A stretch of DNA of 64,000 nt from positions 749,001 through 813,000 of the forward strand of contig CP119312.1 of NCBI GenBank assembly GCA_029202405.1, given 5' to 3'. A program made the position numbers and the translations under genes. Shown in pieces: positions 32,672 through 41,117 of the stretch. This stretch comes from Candidatus Devosia phytovorans (lineage in GTDB: Bacteria; Pseudomonadota; Alphaproteobacteria; Rhizobiales; Devosiaceae). Below the pieces are notes generated by a model. That model searched no databases and was not told the origin of the DNA. It saw only the letters and a program-made list of their open reading frames with translations. The number at the start of each line of letters is the position of its first letter. The stretch's first letter is position 1.

Positions 32672-33811
32672 ATGAAGTTCACTTTGCGCGCCACAGTATT
32701 GAGCGGCGTTGTTGCGCTAATGCTTGGTGTTCCCGCATATTCTCAGACAATCGAAACCAGTGCGGGTCGGCTCAGCGCCACCGTGGTCGCCGAAGGGCTG
32801 GAATTTCCCTGGGGACTGGCACTGCTGCCGGACGGGCGCATGCTGGTGACAGAACGGACCGGACAGTTGCGACTCATTGCCGATGGCACGGTGGGCGAGC
32901 CCATAGCGGGGGTGCCCGTGGTGCTTGACGAGGGGCAGGCGGGGCTGCTCGACATTGCTATCGCGCGGGATTTTGCAACCAGCGGCATGGTCTACATGAC
33001 GTTCGTCGAGACCGCCGAGCAGGCGGGCAAGCCCGAGGGCGTCGGCACGGCCGTGGTGGCGGCGCGGCTGGTGCTCGACGGCGCAACCGGCCGGCTCGAA
33101 GACAGCAAGGTCATCCTGCGGATGAACAATTACACCTATACTTTCGTGCATTACGGATCGCGGGTGGTGGTCGGGCTGGACGGCAACCTGTTCGTGACGC
33201 TGGGTGATCGCGAAAACGGGATGCGGGCGCAGGATGGTTCCGATCTTGCCGGGGCGGTTGCGCGCATCGCGCCGGATGGCAGCATTCCCGGCGACAATCC
33301 CAATGTGGATGGCTGGGCACCCGAGCTCTGGAGCAAGGGGCACAGGAACCCGCAGGGTGCGACCTTGCGCGAGGATGGACAATTGTTTCTGGTGGATCAC
33401 GGTGAGTGGGGTGGGGACGAGGTCAACATGCCGCTGGCCGGCCGCAATTACGGCTGGCCGCTGATCTCCTATGGCAAGAGCTATTCGGGCGGGAGCTTTC
33501 CGGCAACAGCGCAGGACGGGCTGGAGCAGCCCTTGCACTATTGGGATCCATCGATCGCGCCGTCGGGCCTCGATTTTTACGAGGGCGATTTGATTCCCGA
33601 ATGGCAGGGCGATCTTCTGCTCGGCGCCTTGAGTGGCAACAAGCTGGTCCGTCTCGATATGAGCGGCGACACGGTCGTGGGGGAAGAGGCGCTGTTTTCG
33701 GGTCAGTTTGGGCGCATCAGGGATGTAAAGGTGAGCCCGAGGGGCGATATCTATCTGCTGACCGACGAAGAGAATGGAAAGCTGATCCGGGTGGCGCCGG
33801 AGGGTCGCTAA
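32672..33811 (+). CDS. PQQ-dependent soluble sugar (aldose) dehydrogenase
   Basis: 379 residues from ATG 32672. Signal peptide MKFTLRATVLSGVVALMLGVPAYS, then a GSDH-type six-bladed propeller: LEFPWGLALLPDGRMLVTERTGQLRLI (about 44-70), HRNPQGATLREDGQLFLVDHGEWGGDEVNMPLAGRNYGWP (about 225-265). HG-WGGDE-N-pattern residues bind PQQ/Ca in the YliI/Asd family. It is periplasmic and oxidises aldose sugars. Distinct from the 14316-15629 enzyme, so the strain has two PQQ-type dehydrogenases here. Confidence 0.88.
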   Translation: MKFTLRATVLSGVVALMLGVPAYSQTIETSAGRLSATVVAEGLEFPWGLALLPDGRMLVTERTGQLRLIADGTVGEPIAGVPVVLDEGQAGLLDIAIARDFATSGMVYMTFVETAEQAGKPEGVGTAVVAARLVLDGATGRLEDSKVILRMNNYTYTFVHYGSRVVVGLDGNLFVTLGDRENGMRAQDGSDLAGAVARIAPDGSIPGDNPNVDGWAPELWSKGHRNPQGATLREDGQLFLVDHGEWGGDEVNMPLAGRNYGWPLISYGKSYSGGSFPATAQDGLEQPLHYWDPSIAPSGLDFYEGDLIPEWQGDLLLGALSGNKLVRLDMSGDTVVGEEALFSGQFGRIRDVKVSPRGDIYLLTDEENGKLIRVAPEGR

Positions 33812-33886
33812 GGCATTGTCAGCGCGCGGTTGACATAAAACCGTAATGTGGGTGTGAGCATTGGCGAGCTGACACAGGAGCCCCAC

Positions 33887-34801
33887 ATGTCCAATTCCCA
33901 GCTGCAGGCCGAGCTCGATCGCATCCGTGCGGAAATTACCGACAGTTTCGACGAGGAACTGGAGCTGCAGTTCGAGGACGATCAGCTCGAAATGCTGGCG
34001 GGCGGCGAAGAGCGACCGGGTGGCCAGACCATGGACCGCCGGGTTTATTTCCGCGAGCTGTTCCGCCTGCAACACGAGCTGGTGCGGCTGCAGGACTGGA
34101 TCGCGCATAGCAAGCTCAAGGTGGCGGTGATCTTCGAGGGCCGCGACTCGGCGGGCAAGGGCGGCGCCATCAAGCGCATCACCCAGCGGCTCAATCCGCG
34201 CGTCTGCCGCGTGGTGGCCCTGCCTGCGCCATCAGATCGCGAGAAGACGCAGTGGTATTTCCAGCGCTTCGTGCCCCATCTGCCGGCGGCGGGCGAAATG
34301 GTGCTGTTTGATCGCTCCTGGTACAATAGGGCCGGTGTCGAGCGGGTCATGGGTTTCTGCACGCCCGACGAGCTGGAGGAATTCTTCCGCTCGGCACCCG
34401 AGTTCGAAAAAATGCTGGTGCGCTCGGGCATCATCCTGATCAAATTCTGGTTCTCGATTACCAATGAGGAGCAGGAATTCCGCTTCAAGATGCGCATCGA
34501 GGATCCGCTCAAGCAGTGGAAGCTGTCGCCGATGGACCTGGAATCCCGCCGCCATTGGGAAGACTATACCAAGGCCAAGGAAGACATGCTGAACCGCACG
34601 CATATTCCGGAATCGCCCTGGTGGGTGGTGGATGCGGACGACAAGAAGCGGGCGCGGCTCAATGTGATCTCGCATCTGCTCGAAGCCATTCCCTATGAAG
34701 ATGTGCCCAAGCATCAGATCGAACTGCCCGAGCGTATCCGTCACCCTGATTATGCCCGTGGCCCGATCCCGGTGGAAATGAAGGTCAAGCCGATCTACTG
34801 A
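33887..34801 (+). CDS. ppk2: Polyphosphate kinase 2
   Basis: 304 residues. P-loop IFEGRDSAGKGGAIKRITQRLNPRVC (about 85-110), Walker B VLFDRSWYNRAGVERVMGFC (about 140) and the lid FWFSITNEEQEFRFKMRIEDPLKQWKLSP. It transfers phosphate from polyphosphate to GDP or ADP (single-domain PPK2). ATG 33887 follows CAGGAG. Long acidic N-terminal region DSFDEELELQFEDDQLEML is typical. Near the stop a hairpin leads into the next gene. Confidence 0.92.
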   Translation: MSNSQLQAELDRIRAEITDSFDEELELQFEDDQLEMLAGGEERPGGQTMDRRVYFRELFRLQHELVRLQDWIAHSKLKVAVIFEGRDSAGKGGAIKRITQRLNPRVCRVVALPAPSDREKTQWYFQRFVPHLPAAGEMVLFDRSWYNRAGVERVMGFCTPDELEEFFRSAPEFEKMLVRSGIILIKFWFSITNEEQEFRFKMRIEDPLKQWKLSPMDLESRRHWEDYTKAKEDMLNRTHIPESPWWVVDADDKKRARLNVISHLLEAIPYEDVPKHQIELPERIRHPDYARGPIPVEMKVKPIY

Positions 34802-34826
34802 CGCCTTCGTAAAGGCTTGTCTCTTG

Positions 34827-34861
34827 GGCTTGCTGCGCCGACAATGGCTGCGCAGCAAGCC
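34827..34861. promoter_or_regulatory. Perfect 12-bp hairpin in the leader of the FdhF/YdeP-like gene
   Basis: GGCTTGCTGCGC (34827-34838) and its exact complement GCGCAGCAAGCC (34850-34861), loop 11 nt. GGAG follows directly at 34862, then a TTG start at 34873. There is no T-run, so it is not a standard terminator; it could control translation or cap the ppk2 message. Confidence 0.5.
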
Positions 34862-34872
34862 GGAGCATAAAG

Positions 34873-37050
34873 TTGGCCGATACCAGCCATATCGTGGGCG
34901 GGGGACCCAAGAAGGTCCTCTATACCCTGGCGACCATTGCCCGCATGGGGGTGGGCAAGGCCGGCAAGGCGCTGACGGCCAAGAATGCCTGCAAGGCCTG
35001 TGCCTATGGCATGGGCGGGCAGCGCGGCGGCATGACCAATGAGCTCGATGAGTTTCCCTCGGTCTGCAACAAGAGCGTGCAGGCGCAGTCGACCGATCTG
35101 CAACCGGCCATTCCGCTCGAGATTTTTGAGCATCCGCTGGGCGACCTTCAGGAGCTGACCGGCAAGGAGATAGAGCATCTCGGCCGGCTCGGCACGCCGC
35201 TGTTCAAGCGGGCGGGTGCGGATAAGTTCGAGCCGGTGGATTGGGAGTTTGCCATTGACCATGCGGTCGACAGGCTGAAGGCGACCGATCCCCGGCGCAG
35301 CTTTTTCTACTCGTCTGGGCGTTCGTCCAACGAGGCCGGCTTCATTTTCCAGCTGCTCGCTCGGGCCTTTGGCACGAACAATGTCAACAACTGCTCCTAT
35401 TACTGCCACCAGGCGACGAGCGAAGGTCTCGCCACGACGATCGGCAAGGGTACGGCCAGCGTCGAGCTGGAAGACCTGACCGGGGCGGATCTGATCTTCG
35501 TGATCGGCGCCAACCCGTCGTCCAACCATCCGCGCTTCATCCATATGCTGAAGAACTGCCGCGAGCGGGGCGGGCAGGTGATCGTGATCAATCCGGCGAA
35601 AGAGCCAGGACTGGTGAAGTTCGCCGTGCCGAAGTCGCCGCGCTCCATGCTCAAGGGCGGCAGCGAGATAGCCTCGGATTATGTGCAGCTGCGTATCGGA
35701 AGCGATATTGCGCTGATGAAGGGCATTGCGAAAGCGGTGCTGGAGCTGGGGCTCGAAGACGGTGCCTTCATCGCGGCGCATGCTGCCGGATTCGAAGCGT
35801 TCCGGACCGATCTCGAAGCCTTGGGCTGGGACGAGATCGTCTCGGCCTGCGGCATTGCCCGTGCCGAGGTGGAGCAAATTGCGAGGCAGTATGGCCGGGC
35901 CGAGCATGCGGTCTTTGCCTGGGGCATGGGCATGACCCATCACATTCACGGCGTGGCCAATGTCGAGGCGATCGCCAATCTCGCCATGCTGCGCGGCATG
36001 GTGGGCAAGCGCTATGCGGGTCTCTTGCCGCTGCGCGGGCATTCCAATGTGCAGGGGATCGGCACGATCGGGGTCAAGCCGGTGCTGGCCAAGGATGTGC
36101 TGGCGAAGATGGAAGCGGCGTTCGGAGTGAAATTCCCCGAAGAGAAAGGCTTCGACACCATGGCCTGCCTCAAGGCGGCCGAGGCGGGCGACGTCGACAG
36201 CGCGGTCATCATGGGTGGCAACCTCTGGGGCGCGACGCCGGACCGGGCCTTTGCCAGCCGGGCCATGGCGGCGATCGGTTTCAAGCTCTTCCTCACCACC
36301 ACGCTCAACATGGGCCATGTGCATGGGTTGGGTGACGGCGAGGTGCTGATCTTGCCGGTCACGGCGCGCGACGAGGAGTGGGAGCCAACGACGCAGGAAT
36401 CCATGTTCAACTATGTGCGGCTCAGTGACGGCGGCATCTGCCGGCTGGAGAGCGTGCGGCCCGAGAGCTGGATCCTAGGCGAGATCGGGCAGGGGCTGAT
36501 GCCCAATTCTCCGATTCAATTCAAGGCGTTCAGCGCGCATGCGAAAGTGCGCGATGCGATTGCCGCGGTGGTTCCGGGCATGGAACAGCTGGCCGATATC
36601 GACGTGGCCAAGCGCGAGTTCCACATCAAGAGCCGGGTCATGCACACGCCCGAATTCGGCACGCCGGACGGCAAGGCGCATTTTGTGGTGACGCCGCTGC
36701 CTCAGCTGCAGCGCGAACGCCTGACTTTGGCGACCATGCGCAGCGAGGGGCAGTTCAACACCATCATCTATGAGGAAAAAGACAGCTATCGCGGTGGCGC
36801 GGGACGGCATGCGGTGTTTCTCAACAGCGAGGACATGGCGGCCTTTGGGCTGAGCGAAGGACAGGCAGTGACCCTGGCGTCAGATGTCGGGCGCATGCCA
36901 GCGGTGGCGACGGCATTCGACCTGCCGCGTGGCAGTGCCATGGCCTATTACCCCGAAGCCAATGTGCTGGTGGGCACAGCGGTCGATCCGCGCAGCAAGA
37001 CGCCGGCCTTCAAGTCGGTACCGGTCTGGATCGAGACGCTGCCCGGCTAA
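34873..37050 (+). CDS. FdhF/YdeP-family molybdopterin oxidoreductase
   Basis: 725 residues. The N-terminus contains NACKACAYGMGGQRGGMTNE (about 38-57), typical of YdeP-type enzymes, which lack a canonical 4Fe-4S box of catalytic FdhF. Molybdopterin domain: SFFYSSGRSSNEAGFIFQLLARAFGTNNVNNCSYYCHQATSEGL (about 142-185), with a Cys in place of selenocysteine as Mo ligand candidate. C-terminal molydop-binding domain from about 600. Function in acid resistance or formate chemistry is suggested for relatives, unproven here. Start is TTG at 34873 (GGAG 8 nt upstream). Confidence 0.85.
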   Translation: MADTSHIVGGGPKKVLYTLATIARMGVGKAGKALTAKNACKACAYGMGGQRGGMTNELDEFPSVCNKSVQAQSTDLQPAIPLEIFEHPLGDLQELTGKEIEHLGRLGTPLFKRAGADKFEPVDWEFAIDHAVDRLKATDPRRSFFYSSGRSSNEAGFIFQLLARAFGTNNVNNCSYYCHQATSEGLATTIGKGTASVELEDLTGADLIFVIGANPSSNHPRFIHMLKNCRERGGQVIVINPAKEPGLVKFAVPKSPRSMLKGGSEIASDYVQLRIGSDIALMKGIAKAVLELGLEDGAFIAAHAAGFEAFRTDLEALGWDEIVSACGIARAEVEQIARQYGRAEHAVFAWGMGMTHHIHGVANVEAIANLAMLRGMVGKRYAGLLPLRGHSNVQGIGTIGVKPVLAKDVLAKMEAAFGVKFPEEKGFDTMACLKAAEAGDVDSAVIMGGNLWGATPDRAFASRAMAAIGFKLFLTTTLNMGHVHGLGDGEVLILPVTARDEEWEPTTQESMFNYVRLSDGGICRLESVRPESWILGEIGQGLMPNSPIQFKAFSAHAKVRDAIAAVVPGMEQLADIDVAKREFHIKSRVMHTPEFGTPDGKAHFVVTPLPQLQRERLTLATMRSEGQFNTIIYEEKDSYRGGAGRHAVFLNSEDMAAFGLSEGQAVTLASDVGRMPAVATAFDLPRGSAMAYYPEANVLVGTAVDPRSKTPAFKSVPVWIETLPG

Positions 37051-37131
37051 ATGCTCGGAACCGGAATCTATTAAGGCGTTGGTTACCATGTCCGGGCATG
37101 CTGTGGCACGTCTGCAGCAGAGGCCAAGGCC

Positions 37132-38229
37132 ATGACGAACAAGGAACATTCCGCAGTCGCGGCATCGCCGCGGGCCATGCGGGTGGTCATGGACGGGATC
37201 AGTGGCGAGCTCAACAGCTATGCCACCAGCAATCTGCAGATCGTCAAGCAGACCAAGCTCCTGGCCATCAATGCCATCATCGAGGCGGCGCGGGCAGGCG
37301 ATGCCGGCAAGGGCTTTGCCGTGGTCGCCAATGAAGTGCAGCGGCTGGCCGACAGCGCTGCCGATATCGCCATGCGCTTCCAGGACGTGCTGGTGGGGCG
37401 GATTTCGCTCAGCCGGGTGATGAGCGAGACGCTGGTCGACGAAATGGAAGGCGTGCGGCTGATCGATCTGGCGCAGTCGCTGGTGCAGCTGATCGTGCGC
37501 AATCTCTACGAGCGAACGGCGGACGTGCGCTGGTGGGCGACCGATACGGCCTTCTGGGAAGCTCTGGCCGTCGCCGATGCAGAGCGGGTCGCCTTCGCGG
37601 CCGACCGGCTGGCGGTGATCAACAGGTTCTACAGCGTCTATTGTGATCTCGTGCTGACCGATGCCCGTGGGCGAGTGGTGGCCAGTGCCAACGGCGCGCA
37701 TGCGCGTGCGCTGGCGGGCGCAGACCTTTCGCGCGAAGCCTGGTTCCGGGACGCCATCAAGACCGCGTCCGGCGACGATTATGCCGTGGGCGAAGTCATG
37801 GTGAGCCCGCATCATGGGGGGCAGGAGGTGCTGGTCTATAGTACCGCGGTGCGGGCCGGTGGACGGGCCGATGGCGCGGTTCTCGGGACACTTGGCGTCT
37901 ACTTCGATTGGCAGAAGCAGGGTCGTTCGATCGTCGAGACCGAGGCGGCATTACCGCCCAAGATTGCCGAGCGCACGGAGGTTATGCTGCTCGATGCCAA
38001 GCGGCGGGTCATCGCCTCGACCCGGGCCGGCGGCATGTTCACCACCTTCGATCTGCAGCACCAGGAGCGGTCTCGCGGCAGCTATTATGATGGTCGCGGC
38101 AATATCGTCGCCTTCGCACAGACGCTGGGCTACCAGGAATATGACGGCCTGGGCTGGTGGGGCGTCGTGGTGCAGGGCACCGAACAGGACGAGGCCATTC
38201 GCCAGCGGCTTGGCCTCGTCGCCGGTTGA
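37132..38229 (+). CDS. Soluble methyl-accepting-chemotaxis-like protein with C-terminal Cache domain
   Basis: 365 residues, no membrane segment. The receptor hairpin-tip sequence KLLAINAIIEAARAGDAGKGFAVVANEVQRLADSA (about 42-76) is near the N-terminus, far shorter than a full MCP signalling domain. A Cache-type sensor follows: FYSVYCDLVLTDARGRVVASANG (about 163-185), DLSREAWFRDAIKTASGDDYAVGEV and VMLLDAKRRVIASTRAGG. The order (signal part first, sensor second) is reversed relative to classic MCPs. It may couple a cytoplasmic ligand to a CheA array or be an orphan adapter. No che genes nearby. Confidence 0.78.
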   Translation: MTNKEHSAVAASPRAMRVVMDGISGELNSYATSNLQIVKQTKLLAINAIIEAARAGDAGKGFAVVANEVQRLADSAADIAMRFQDVLVGRISLSRVMSETLVDEMEGVRLIDLAQSLVQLIVRNLYERTADVRWWATDTAFWEALAVADAERVAFAADRLAVINRFYSVYCDLVLTDARGRVVASANGAHARALAGADLSREAWFRDAIKTASGDDYAVGEVMVSPHHGGQEVLVYSTAVRAGGRADGAVLGTLGVYFDWQKQGRSIVETEAALPPKIAERTEVMLLDAKRRVIASTRAGGMFTTFDLQHQERSRGSYYDGRGNIVAFAQTLGYQEYDGLGWWGVVVQGTEQDEAIRQRLGLVAG

Positions 38230-38243
38230 GCTTTCGGTCGGGA

Positions 38244-39575
38244 TCAGGGTGCCGCGGCCTTGGGGCCGAGCAGCATGATGGCAGGTTTTTCGGTGAGCAG
38301 TCTTTTGGCGACGGCCTGGACCTGTTCGGCGGTCACCGCCTTGATCATCTCGGTGCGGCGGGGCAGGTAGTCGATGCCCAGGTCCCAGAGCTGCAGACCC
38401 ACAAGGGTGCTGGCAATGGCGCTGGAGGAGCTGAATTCCTGCAGAGCTGCCGAGCCGATCATGTATTTCTTGACGGCAGCGAGCTCTTCTTCGGTCGGAC
38501 CTTCCTCGACCAGCCGTGTGATGACGTCCTCGATCACCGAGAGGGTTTCGGGGGCGCGGTCGGCGCGGGTGGAGGTGGAGACCATCAGGTTGCTGCTGTG
38601 GCGCATATTGGCCAGCGAGGCGCTGACGCCATAGGTCAGGCCGCGCTTTTCGCGCACTTCCGCATTGAGGCGGGAGATGACGCTGCCGCCGCCGAGGATT
38701 TCGCTCATGACGCGGGCGGCGAAGAAATCGGGATCGTCGAGCCCGACGCCCGGATAGGCCATGAAGATATTGGTCTGGGGCAGGGGATATTCCACCGCCA
38801 GATCCTTGCCCAGCGCCGGCGCGATGTCCTCCACCGCGGTGAGGCTGGCTTCGGCAGGCAGATCGCCAAACACCTGATCCAGCACGGCCTCGGCGTCCTC
38901 GGCGGTGATGGCGCCGACGATGGCGACATGCAGGTTGCTGCGGGCAAACATGGCGTCATAGCTGGCGCGCAGGTCCTCGGCGGTGATGGATTTCAGCGTT
39001 TCCGGCGTGCCTTCGCTGGGGCGGGCGTAGGGATGGCTGCCGAAGAGGGTTTCGTTCCAGAGCTTCTGAGCGGCGGTGGCCGGGTTCTGCGCGTCGGCGG
39101 CCAGGCTCGAGAGCAGCTGGGCCCGCATGCGGTTGATCGGGTCCTGGTCGAAGCGCGGCTGCTGCACGGCCAGCGTCAGCAAGTCGAGCGCCGCTTCGCG
39201 TTCATCGGCCAGCAGGCGCATGGTGCCAGAAATGGTGTCCTTGTCGCTGCCAAAGCCCATTTCGGCCCCGGCCTCGTCTAGGGCGATCTGGTAGGCCTCG
39301 CTGTCGAGGTCGCCGGCGCCCTCGTCAAAAAGAGTCGTCATCAGGCTGGCGAGGCCTTCCTTGCCGGCCGGATCCTGGGCGGCGCCGCCGTCAAAGGCGA
39401 AGCGGATGGTGATGATGGGCACGGAATAGTCTTCGACCAGCCAGGCCTCCACCCCGCCGGGCGAGGTGATCTGCTGGAACTGCACCTCGGCATGGGCCGG
39501 CAGGATGGAGGCCAGCAGCAGGGCGGGAGCAGCGACAAGGGTGACGCTGCGGCGGAGCGCGGAAAAAAAGGTCAT
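38244..39575 (-). CDS. M16-family peptidase-like protein (inactive subunit)
   Basis: 443 residues. Signal peptide MTFFSALRRSVTLVAAPALLLASILPAHA. M16 fold (LFDEGAGDLDSEAYQIALDEAGAEMGFG, about 82-110) but with no HXXEH zinc motif. SVISRLNAEVREKRGLTYGVSASL (about 300) supplies the Arg-Tyr pair (R...Y) of the partner subunit. Start overlaps the stop of the upstream gene as TGATG. It presumably forms the heterodimer with the active M16 protein, as in mitochondrial processing peptidase-like periplasmic pairs. Confidence 0.88.
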   Translation of the reverse strand: MTFFSALRRSVTLVAAPALLLASILPAHAEVQFQQITSPGGVEAWLVEDYSVPIITIRFAFDGGAAQDPAGKEGLASLMTTLFDEGAGDLDSEAYQIALDEAGAEMGFGSDKDTISGTMRLLADEREAALDLLTLAVQQPRFDQDPINRMRAQLLSSLAADAQNPATAAQKLWNETLFGSHPYARPSEGTPETLKSITAEDLRASYDAMFARSNLHVAIVGAITAEDAEAVLDQVFGDLPAEASLTAVEDIAPALGKDLAVEYPLPQTNIFMAYPGVGLDDPDFFAARVMSEILGGGSVISRLNAEVREKRGLTYGVSASLANMRHSSNLMVSTSTRADRAPETLSVIEDVITRLVEEGPTEEELAAVKKYMIGSAALQEFSSSSAIASTLVGLQLWDLGIDYLPRRTEMIKAVTAEQVQAVAKRLLTEKPAIMLLGPKAAAP

Positions 39576-40939
39576 TACTGGGCTCCGTTTTCGCTGGGCA
39601 GCAGATAGCCGGTGACCGACACGTCGGGGTCGAGATACTTTTTGGCGACGGCCTGGATCTGTTCGGGGGTGACGGCACGGATGCGGTCAGGCCATTGTTC
39701 GACGTCTTCCACCGTGCCGTCATTGGCGAGGCGGCTGCCGTAGATATTGGCCATGTTGGACTGTTCGTCGCGGGCAAAGATCAGGCCGCGGACATAGCGC
39801 ATCTTGGCGGCGTCCAGCTCTTCGGGCGTAACGCCGTCGTCGATCAGGCGCTGGACCTGGGCAGTGACAGCCGCCTCCACCTCGTCAAGCGTGTGCTCGC
39901 CCTGGGGGGCACCATAGACGGTGAAATTGCTGGGGTCGTAGGAGCCGCCGTCATAGCCGGCGCCGGCAGCAGAAGCGAGGCCCTGCTTGACGACGATCTC
40001 CTGGTAGAAGCGACTGCGCGAGCCTCCGCCGAGGATTTCCGAAAGCAGATCAAGTGCCTCGGCCTCGCCGTTTTCGGCGGTGCGATAGGTGGGGGTGAGC
40101 CAGCCGCGGGTAAAACTTGGGATGCCGACGCGCGGATCGCTCAGGGTCACGGTGCGGGCGGTGTCCTGGTGCGGCTCGGAGGGGCGGATGCGCGGCGGCA
40201 GGTCGGGGCCGCGCTCGACCTTGCCATAGGTCGCCTCGGCCATGCTGCGGACTTCGTCGGCATCGACATCGCCGGCCACGACCAGCACGGCATTATTGGG
40301 CGCGTAATAGCGGTGGTAGAAATCGAGCGCATCCGCGCGGCTGAGCTGTTCCATCTCGTGCAACCAGCCGATGACCGGCACGCGATAGGGATGGTTCTGG
40401 TAAAGCGTGGCGGCGCTTTCTTCGGCCAGCAGGGCCTGGGGGCTGCCTTCGATGCGCTGGTTGCGCTCCTCGAGAATGACGTCGCGCTCGGCGTCGATCA
40501 CCTCTTCGGGCAGGACGAGGCCGCGCATGCGGTCGGCTTCGAAATCCATCATCGAGCTCAGCATGTCGGGTGGCACGGTCTGGAGATAGACCGTCACATC
40601 CTTGGTGGTGAAGGCATTGGTGTAGCCACCGACCTCGGCAATGGTGCGGTCCATCTCGCCGGCCGGGTGCTTTTCGGTGCCCTTGAACATCAGGTGTTCG
40701 AGGAAATGGGCAATGCCTGACTTGCCGGCGGGCTCGTCGGCGCTACCGATCTTGTACCAGAGCATATGGGTGACGATGGGCGCGCGGCGGTCGGGGATGA
40801 CGACGACCTCGAGCCCGTTATCCAGCGTGAAATTGCTGATCTCCGCCTCTGCCGGCGGCTCGGCCGGCGCGCCTTGCGCAAAGGCGCTCAGGGTCATCAG
40901 GGCGCCCATGGTCAGGGTCAGCAGGGGTCTGATCGGCAT
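39575..40939 (-). CDS. M16-family zinc metallopeptidase (active subunit)
   Basis: 454 residues from ATG 40939 (CGGAG upstream). Signal peptide MPIRPLLTLTMGALMTLSAFA. Inverted zinc motif HFLEH in SGIAHFLEHLMFKGTEKH (about 78-95); distal Glu in ERDVILEERNQRIEG (about 150). Two M16 domains. Encoded directly before and coupled to the inactive M16 partner. Periplasmic peptide processing is expected; substrate unknown. Starts close to, and divergent from, ettA. Confidence 0.9.
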   Translation of the reverse strand: MPIRPLLTLTMGALMTLSAFAQGAPAEPPAEAEISNFTLDNGLEVVVIPDRRAPIVTHMLWYKIGSADEPAGKSGIAHFLEHLMFKGTEKHPAGEMDRTIAEVGGYTNAFTTKDVTVYLQTVPPDMLSSMMDFEADRMRGLVLPEEVIDAERDVILEERNQRIEGSPQALLAEESAATLYQNHPYRVPVIGWLHEMEQLSRADALDFYHRYYAPNNAVLVVAGDVDADEVRSMAEATYGKVERGPDLPPRIRPSEPHQDTARTVTLSDPRVGIPSFTRGWLTPTYRTAENGEAEALDLLSEILGGGSRSRFYQEIVVKQGLASAAGAGYDGGSYDPSNFTVYGAPQGEHTLDEVEAAVTAQVQRLIDDGVTPEELDAAKMRYVRGLIFARDEQSNMANIYGSRLANDGTVEDVEQWPDRIRAVTPEQIQAVAKKYLDPDVSVTGYLLPSENGAQ

Positions 40940-41117
40940 TAAAGGCTCCGAAATTTCTAGGCAGGACAAGGCGATAGATTGCCTCGGTGAGGTTGGCGAC
41001 AACCCTTTACGGGATAATGGGGCGTAATTCCGACCGCTGCTGCGACCCGTTGCCCCGATGGGCGGCTTGCCCTACATAGGCGGCCAATCCCTGAACTCCC
41101 CAAGAGGTTGCCAGAGC

